64,000 nt of DNA, from positions 124,001-188,000 of the forward strand of contig JAQFVV010000354.1 in assembly GCA_028023455.1 (NCBI GenBank), in the 5' to 3' direction. Source of the DNA: Epiperipatus broadwayi. Lineage: Eukaryota > Onychophora > Udeonychophora > Euonychophora > Peripatidae. Every line of letters starts with the position of its first letter. The stretch's first letter is position 1. Position numbers and translations under genes: made by a program. The notes below the pieces were generated by a model. The model did not search any database. It was not told where the DNA came from and saw only the letters and a list, made by a program, of their open reading frames with translations. Of the stretch, positions 57,540-64,000 are shown piece after piece.

Positions 57540-58690
57540 TACTTGCATCATCAATTCATCCATTTGTACAATTCCATTTTCTTCATTGCCCATTTTTTCA
57601 ATTCCACATAACTCTACCCATCTCTTATGTCATCCAACAATATCAATATTCTCCATCCTTTCTTATTGCAGTCACTCACTACTCCCACCAAAACAATTCT
57701 CATTCAATTATACTTTCTCCTTAATATATGTCAAATCCAGTTTTATCTTAGTCTTTCTGATTTCCTCAAACAATCTTTTTTCATTTACTCTTTTCAAAAC
57801 TTCATTTGTTATTTTATTCATATAACTGATTTTTCCATTCTTCTTCATGTTTCATATCAAAGGTTTTCACTCTGTTTCTAATTTTATTGCTCATTATCCA
57901 TCATTCACAACCATACAATGCATAGAATTTAATTAATCCTTTTCTTAATTCTCTCTTCAAAGTTCCACAACATATTTTCTTTTATAAATGCCTCCTTTGC
58001 TAATGCTATTCTTTTAATTTCATCTTCACTTTTTCTACTCTCATTCAGATAACTACCCACATATCTAAATCCCTTTACCTGTTAAGCTATGTTATCATGG
58101 ATTTTAATTTGGAGTCTTTTTCCATTTCTCTCTATCCATAAACAGTTTACCTTTTTAATATTAATTTTCATTCCATATTCCATACATCCTTTCTCTAATT
58201 TATTCAACATATTATGAAAACACATTTCATCCTCTGCTATAAAAACCATATCATTTGCAAATCTTATATATTTTATTATTCTGCCTCCAACATTAGCTAC
58301 TCTACAATCTAAATAATTATTTAGAATGTTTTCTAAATAAATATTAAAAAGAACAGATGACATATTGCATCCTTGCCTAACTCCACTTTCTATATTCTCT
58401 TCAACAGCCTCATTATTTCTCAGTATAATTTTTATCCTTTGTCCAATATACATTTTCCAAATCAATTTGATATCTTTTCAAAATACTCTCTTATTTTTTA
58501 AGATGGCTGTAAGTTTATTGCAGATTACTTTATTAAATACTTTTTCCAAATCCACAAAACATATATTGATTTCTTTATTGTTTTTAATATATATCTCTCT
58601 ACAATTGTTCTAACAACTATCAATAATGTCTCTTGTACTTTTCTCTCTATCCCATAAATTCTTTAAGTTAAAATCTTTCATAAAACTTTA
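57540..58690 (-). pseudogene. LINE RT fragment (RTE/Jockey-like type uncertain)
   Basis: Minus strand: frame 58465-58082 holds SGVRQGCNMSSVLFNIYLE (motif B), IKYIRFANDMVFIAED (motif C, ADD changed to AND) and MKINIKKVNCLWI. It continues across frames with KGFRYVGSYLNESRKSEDEIKRI and IALAKEAFI, then a GHVHGRE-like end near 57530. Motif A is upstream and decayed. Plus-strand ORFs here are antisense openings. Confidence 0.72.
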
Positions 58691-58901
58691 GAAGCATGAA
58701 ATAGCAAACTTATTGTCTCATACTCTTCACAATATAAATACCCTAGCTTTCCTTTAGCATGTGTGTGCTTCAATCATTATTGTAGGGTATTTGCAATGTA
58801 AAACAGATTATCTGTGCCATGAGTGCTACCTATAGGCTGTTTTCTCAGGTTTTTTTATATAATATATTTCAAATTAAAATGCTATTGTATATATATATAT
58901 A

Positions 58902-59092
58902 CAAACCATTATACAATTACAAATATCCAGTAATGCCCTCTGTTTAAAGATCTATATCTCAATAATAGCTACAAATATCCAGTAACGCCCTCTGTTTAAA
59001 GATCTATATCTCAATAATAGCTTTGCTATTATTGAGATATAGATCTTTAAACAGAGGGCGTTACTGGATATTTGTAATTGTATAATGGTTTG
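58902..59092. mobile_element. MITE with TA duplication and a doubled arm
   Basis: TA (58900-58901) and TA (59093-59094) flank ends CAAACCATTATACAATTAC and the exact reverse complement. The inner arms 58971-59021 and 59025-59075 are perfect 51-bp reverse complements around TTT. A second, nearly identical copy of the left inner arm precedes it (58919-58970). Consistent with a Tc1/mariner-type MITE. Confidence 0.8.
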
Positions 59093-59289
59093 TACATTTT
59101 CTATAATTATTTCTGTTAGTGTTAACAGTAACTTTGTTTATATATATATAGAGAGAGAGATCAGAGAAGATGGATTGAACTTGGAGAGATCGTCATTCTG
59201 TAGTGGATTGATAATTGTTGACAATGATGATGATTATATATATATATGTAATAAATAAAGTTTGATATCTGTATTCGTTTCACAATATA
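59093..59289. other. spacer with a short LINE 3' remnant
   Basis: AGAAGATGGATTGAACTTGGAGAGA near 59165 resembles the LINE C-terminal RRWIEL-type motif, followed by ATG repeats and AT repeats. Confidence 0.35.
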
Positions 59290-59339
59290 TGTAATATACA
59301 AATCAATATATATATCAAAATACAGTACAATTTATATAA

Positions 59340-59400
59340 ATTATATTCTTTTAGAAGTACTTTCGACTATACACTTTGTAGTCTTTATCAACTATATAAC
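59340..59400 (-). ncRNA. hammerhead-like motif at Penelope 3' end, left copy
   Basis: Same fold as 62895-62955: core UUGAUAA, stem II GACUA/UAGUC, GAAA, stem III AG-UA-CU. Differs by one base in outer stem I. C3 and G8 are both changed, so probably inactive. Confidence 0.5.
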
Positions 59401-59448
59401 GTTGAATAATCAAAACGAGACAACCCTTAACAATACCCATAGTTCAAT

Positions 59449-60378
59449 TCAGATTTCCCACAATTCTGTTATCTTAACATTTGATGACTGGCGATTCATT
59501 AACATTTGACGATTTCTTGAAATCAACATAGCCTCTTTTATTTTACGTTTATTATGACAACGTTCAATTTGAATGATTTTCATATTTTTATAATCAAATT
59601 TAAATCCATATTGACAAGATTTATTATGATCAAATATAACAGATGATGAAGGTTTATTTACATCTGTTCCATATTGATTCTCTTTTTGAATTCTATTATA
59701 TAAAAGCATATGTTCTTTTATTCTCTTCTCAAATGTACACTTAGATTCACCAATGTATTGTACACCGCATCCACATATCAATCTATATATAATAGAATTT
59801 TGATTAAACTTTGAATTTTGAATTTTAGAATTATTAAGCAATCTATTTATGTTATTTGTAGAGAAAAAAGCAATATGACACAAACCATTATAAATTTTCC
59901 TAATAAACTTGACCTGCTCATCTGATATAAATGGCATTGAAATCCATTTCATTTTGATATTTTTATTTTTAATTTTATTATAGTGTTGATTTCTTTTAAA
60001 TCCTTTAATAATATTAGCAATAGCATTTTTATAATAACCAATTTTCAATAAGTCATTAACAAATAAATGTACATTTTTAATTTTATCACTAGAATATTTG
60101 CATAATTTTTCATTTCGAAATAAGAATGATTTCAATCCAGACAGCTTATGCCACATAGGTACATGTGATTCATATGGAATAAAACCTCTAGTTTCAATTG
60201 GTTTAATTAACATAAGATAATCCAAACTGTAATCATTAAGAGTAACTTGAATATCCAAGAATTTTATGGAATTGTACTTCTCTTTAGTTATAACCCATTT
60301 TATATCCTTAATCTCATTTAATTCATTAAATAAATTGATTATTAATTCTTGTTTTCCACAAATAAAAACATCATCCAA
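59449..60378 (-). pseudogene. Penelope-like ORF, RT motif C to GIY-YIG endonuclease (left)
   Basis: The frame starts at the RT catalytic box (LDDVFICGKQE, TTG read as L) and runs through the thumb region and linker to a GIY-YIG nuclease at the C-terminus: IIYRLICGCGVQYIGES near residue 195, KRIKEHM near 220, VIFDH near 248 and an EAMLI motif near 288. The GIY-YIG domain nicks the target for priming in Penelope-like elements. It is joined to the upstream RT part through a frameshift exactly before the catalytic DD. The same frameshift is in the right copy. Otherwise open and well conserved. Confidence 0.85.
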
Positions 60379-61203
60379 TGATATACTTTAATTTCTTGAT
60401 ATTTCAATTGTTTTAAAATTTTACTTTCATGTGTTGATATAACAAAATTACAAATTTGAGCAACAGCAGGAAGACCCATTGGCCAACCAAAATTCATTTT
60501 ATAATATTCATTATTAAAATTAACATAAATATTTTTATCAATAAACTGCAATACTTTTATAATAAAATTTATAATATCAGACTTTACATTTTTTGAAACA
60601 AGAGCATTATAAATAATATTTATTGACTCTATTCTATCTATTGATCCATACATTTCATTTATATCAAAAGTACAAATTGTGTCATGTAAATCTATATTTA
60701 TATTCTTAATTTTATCTACAAAATCAAACAATGATGAAACAATATATTCTCCAAAACCTAAAATATCTTGAAGTAATATTTCAATATATCTACATGTTTG
60801 ATAATAATATGCACCACCAAAATCAACCATCAATCTCAATGGACAATTTTCCTTATGTAGCTTTATATTCGAAAATATCTTAGGGCAAATAGCAGATGAT
60901 GGATATAAGTTATAATATGTATGACTATCAATAGCTTTATTCTTAGCTTTTTTTAAAATTTCATTTATAAATTTCACGCGAGATGTATCAATATTTATTA
61001 TTTCACTATTTTGAAATTTAAGCTTTTTCATTTGATCCATAACTTTTTCATTATATTTCGCTCTTGTAAACAAACACATACGAAGGCCCTTGTCGTCCTT
61101 TAAACACACTAAGTCATTATTTAATAGGAAACTTTTAAATTTATTAATTTGACTTAACCATTTATCATTCCTATTATATTTAAAGTTTTTATTTTTAACT
61201 TCT
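60342..61203 (-). pseudogene. Penelope-like ORF, RT N-terminal and palm part (left)
   Basis: Pieces in order: NDKWLSQINKFKSFLLNNDL, GLRMCLFTRAKYNEKV, SAICPKIFSNIKLHKENCPL, ICTFDINEMYGSID (motif A) and FGWPMGLPAVAQICNFVIS (motif B). The frame then runs past the catalytic box out of frame (YHWMMFLF). Known Penelope RTs continue to a DD box here, so one base is lost or two gained near 60375. The residues upstream of 61203 in the apparent ORF belong to the right copy. Confidence 0.85.
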
Positions 61204-61974
61204 TTAGTGTGTTTAAAGGACGACAAGGGCCTTCGTATGTGTTTGTTTACAAGAGTGAAATATAATGAAAAAGTTATGGATCAAATGAAAAAGCTTAAAT
61301 TTCAAAATAGTGAAATAATAAATATTGATACATCTCGCATGAAATTTATAAATGAAATTTTAAAAAAAGCTAAGAATAAAGCTATTGATAGTCATACATA
61401 TTATAACTTATATCCATCATCTGCTATTTGCCCTAGGATATTTTCGAATATAAAGCTACATAAGGAAAATTATCCATTGAGATTGATGGTTGATTTTGGT
61501 TGTGCATATTATTATCAAACATGTAGATATATTGAAATATTACTTCAAGATATTTTAGGTTTTGGAGAATATACTGTTTCATCATCGTTTGATTTTGTAG
61601 ATAAAATTAAGAATATAAATATAGATTTACATGACACAATTTGTACTTTTGATATAAATGAAATGTATGGGTCAATAGATAGAATAGAGTCAATAAATAT
61701 TATTTATAATGCTCTTGTTTCAAAAAATGTAAAGTCTGATATTATAAATTTTATTATAAAAGTATTGCAGTTTATTGATAAAAATATTTATGTTAATTTT
61801 AATAATGAATATTATAAAATGAATTTTGGTTGGCCAATGGGTTTTCCTGCTGTTGCTCAAATGTGTAATTTTGTTATATCAACACATGAAAGTAAAATTT
61901 TAAAACAATTGAAATATCAAGAAATTAAAGTATATCATTGGATGATGTTTTTATTTGTGGAAAACAAGAATTAA
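61204..61974 (+). pseudogene. Penelope-like ORF, RT palm part (right)
   Basis: Same domains as the left copy: GLRMCLFTRVKYNEKV, DINEMYGSID (motif A), FGWPMGFPAVAQMCNFVIS (motif B, L to F). It carries the identical frameshift before LDDVF. The apparent start at 61207 is GTG in mid-protein, so there is no true start. Confidence 0.85.
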
Positions 61975-62846
61975 TAATCAATTTATTTAATGAATTAAAT
62001 GAGATTAAGGATATAAAATGGGTTATAACTAAAGAGAAGTACAATTCCATAAAATTCTTGGATATTCAAGTTACTCTTAATGATTACAGTTTGGATTATC
62101 TTATGTTAATTAAACCAATTGAAACTAGAGGTTTTATTCCATATGAATCACATGTACCTATGTGTCATAAGCTGTTTCGAAATGAAAAATTATGCAAATA
62201 TTCTAGTGATAAAATTAAAAATGTACATTTATTTGTTAATGACTTATTGAAAATTGGTTATTATAAAAATGCTATTGCTAATATTATTAAAGGATTTAAA
62301 AGAAATCAACACTATAATAAAATTAAAAATAAAAATATCAAAATGAAATGGATTTCAATGCCATTTATATCAGATGAGCAGGTCAAGTTTATTAGGAAAA
62401 TTTATAATGGTTTGTGTCATATTGCTTTTTTCTCTACAAATAACATAAATAGATTGCTTAATAATTCTAAAATTCAAAATTCAAAGTTTAATCAAAATTC
62501 TATTATATATAGATTGATATGTGGATGCAGCGTACAATACATTGGTGAATCTAAGTGTACATTTGAGAAGAGAATAAAAGAACATATGCTTTTATATAAT
62601 AGAATTCAAAAAGAGAATCAATATGGAACAGGTGTAAATAAACCTTCATCATCTGTTATATTTGATCATAATAAATCTTGTCAATATGGATTTAAATTTG
62701 ATTATAAAAATATGAAAATCATTCAAATTGAACGTTGTCATAATAAACGTAAAATAAAAAAGGCTATGTTGATTTCAAGAAATCGTCAAATGTTAATGAA
62801 TCGCCAGTCATCAAATGTTAAGATAACAGAATTGTGGGAAATCTGA
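61938..62846 (+). pseudogene. Penelope-like ORF, RT motif C to GIY-YIG (right)
   Basis: LDDVFICGKQE to the GIY-YIG domain (IIYRLICGCSVQYIGES, KRIKEHM). Seven residues are missing relative to the left copy near residue 78 (21-bp in-frame deletion), and a few substitutions occur (for example the conserved CGCG reads CGCS). Confidence 0.85.
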
Positions 62847-62894
62847 ATTGAACTATGGGTATTGTTAAGGGTTGTCTCGTTTTGATTATTCAAC

Positions 62895-62955
62895 ATTATA
62901 TAGTTGATAAAGACTACAAAGTGTATAGTCGAAAGTACTTCTAAAAGAATATAAT
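62895..62955 (+). ncRNA. hammerhead-like motif at Penelope 3' end, right copy
   Basis: Outer stem I AUUAUAU 62895-62901 with AUAUAAU 62949-62955, inner AG/CU, core UUGAUAA 62904-62910 instead of CUGAUGA, stem II GACUA/UAGUC, GAAA 62931-62934, stem III AG-UA-CU, cleavage-site base U62940. Hammerheads at this place are known in Penelope-like elements. Two invariant bases (C3, G8) differ, so activity is doubtful. Confidence 0.52.
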
Positions 62956-63003
62956 TTATATAAATTGTACTGTATTTTGATATATATATATTGATTTGTA
63001 TAT

Positions 63004-63006
<3 letters not shown>

Positions 63007-63064
<58 letters not shown>
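63007..63064. repeat. AT microsatellite
   Basis: About 28 AT repeats at the 3' edge of the right Penelope copy. The minus-strand ORF with Tyr-Ile repeats is its translation. Confidence 0.9.
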
Positions 63065-63065
<1 letters not shown>

Positions 63066-63414
63066 GCATTATTTTCAGCTTTATACATAACCTTGTTCAT
63101 GACTAATAAACCAAATGCTGTTGATATTTGACTAGATTGAAGATAATATACAAATTTGAAAATAGTATTATATTTATTATAAATATTGGATTTAAAAATC
63201 TTTCTTTATATGGGATTGAATTAAATGAGTCTGTGTTTTTTCATCTGCATGGCAACAATTTCACCCTTGTTTGAAAAATATATTAATTTTGCTAAATTCA
63301 GGACACCTAATGTTAACATTCATTTTGAATTGTCTGAGCAATCTGATAATGGGAGGTGACTAAAATGTTTATCAACATGTTTAGTTCATAGATCAACACT
63401 GGATTGTCAATTAA

Positions 63415-63790
63415 AAGTAATTGATAGTTTCCTGGAAATAACAAAAAGTAAATGTTATCTTATTTACATGGATGTAATCTCCTTATTTCTATTCTTTATT
63501 ATAGTGACAATCCATACAAATTTTTAAATCAATGTTTTTGCTGAATGTCAAGAAAGTTTACATTTCTTTAACAATTTGTATTTGAGATAAAAGAGATCTT
63601 CTTTTGCTTCAATAAATCCCAATAAAAAGCTATTATTAATGGAGAAAACTTGTGTAATCTCAAGAGGATCATCACTTAATAGTAACTGATAATTTTCTGG
63701 CAACATCAAAAGCCAAAGTTATCTCTGGTTATATGGATATAACCACCTTATGTCTATTTTTTATTAATATAATAATCCATGAAAATAATT
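63415..63790. repeat. two diverged direct repeats of about 115 bp
   Basis: 63415-63530 and 63675-63790 share AGTAA.TGATA.TTT.CTGG, ...TTATCT..TTA.ATGGAT.TAA and ...ATAATCCAT-like positions, with about 260 bp spacing. Their origin is unknown. The rest of 63065-64000 shows no feature. Confidence 0.45.
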
Positions 63791-64000
63791 AATTCAACAT
63801 TTATATGTATAATAAAAATAAAGTAATAGACTTTCTTATGTTATGTAAATTGAAGTGTATAATTTCTTCCAGCTAAGAATGGCAAAATATCTATTTTTAA
63901 TTATGTTGAAAAGTTATCTACATTTGATTATGACAAAATATATGTAAAATAATTAAGTTTATATAAAATATTTTAATAGGTTGAAAAAATATTACAGTAA

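Larger units (their letters stand above)
59290..61203 (-). mobile_element. Penelope-like element, left copy
   Basis: A minus-strand copy containing RT and GIY-YIG coding parts and a hammerhead-like 3' end. Its first 91 bp (61203-61113) have no partner, and the rest is the reverse complement of 61204-63010. It is 5' truncated: the RT N-terminal region is missing. Confidence 0.88.
61204..63010 (+). mobile_element. Penelope-like element, right copy (head to head)
   Basis: Reverse complement of 59290-61112, about 98 % identical, with a 21-bp deletion near 62170. It is 5' truncated 91 bp further in than the left copy. It ends in an AT microsatellite. Confidence 0.88.

Noticed and set aside
62786-63100. 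Tyr-Ile repeat ORF
   Set aside because: Translation of the AT microsatellite and the antisense of the Penelope 3' end.
1-64000. CRISPR, operons or prokaryotic mobile systems
   Set aside because: No regular spaced repeats, no ribosome-binding-site-led gene clusters; all long ORFs belong to eukaryotic retroelements.

Overview
The window is AT-rich, intron-and-repeat-dominated nuclear DNA of a metazoan, most likely an invertebrate. The basis is the repeat content: degraded non-LTR retrotransposons with APE endonuclease and reverse transcriptase (RT), one with PHD fingers and one with an SGNH hydrolase, a Penelope-like element with a GIY-YIG domain, gypsy-type LTR elements, tRNA-derived SINEs and many fold-back elements. 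The species cannot be named from the sequence. No bacterial gene layout, operon or CRISPR is present. Only one short segment (57008-57199) looks like a host protein-coding exon. Nearly every other long ORF belongs to a mobile element, and most are broken.

Layout. 1-12 kb: AT-rich DNA with dispersed small repeats, including three hammerhead-ribozyme repeats and three fold-back elements. 12-17 kb: minus-strand LINE (LINE-A). 17-19.2 kb: short LTR element whose Gag is fused to a long coiled coil and which has no pol. 20-23.2 kb: second minus-strand LINE (LINE-B). 25.9-30.1 kb: decayed plus-strand LINE (LINE-C), with further partial copies at 44.6-45.1 and 53.1-53.6 kb. 35.9-43.1 kb: LTR element with about 2-kb LTRs, retaining a coiled-coil Gag-like ORF and only the integrase C-terminus. 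43-50 kb: dense cluster of fold-back, SINE and hammerhead repeats. 53.9-54.9 kb: a minisatellite. 57-58.7 kb: putative host exon and another LINE fragment. 59.3-63.0 kb: two Penelope-like copies head to head, forming a nearly perfect palindrome of about 1.8-kb arms.

The most interesting theme is self-cleaving RNA. At least four unrelated-looking repeat families carry type I hammerhead ribozymes or close relatives, all with the same minimal stem III of 2 bp and a 2-nt loop. They are (i) a retrozyme-like repeat with a period of about 346 bp (3.3, 47.0-47.6, 49.2-49.8 kb), (ii) a SINE-like repeat with a B-box-like tail (5.2, 9.2, 44.2 kb), (iii) a palindromic retroposon with 12-13 bp target-site duplications and hammerheads in its arms (7.4, 43.4, 46.1, 56.5 kb), and (iv) the 3' ends of the Penelope-like element (59.3, 62.9 kb). 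Compensatory base changes between copies support the fold. Hammerheads are known from Penelope-like elements, schistosome SINE-like repeats and metazoan retrozymes. The palindromic family combining ribozymes with long target-site duplications is the part I do not recognise. A shared dependence on Penelope-type machinery is inference.
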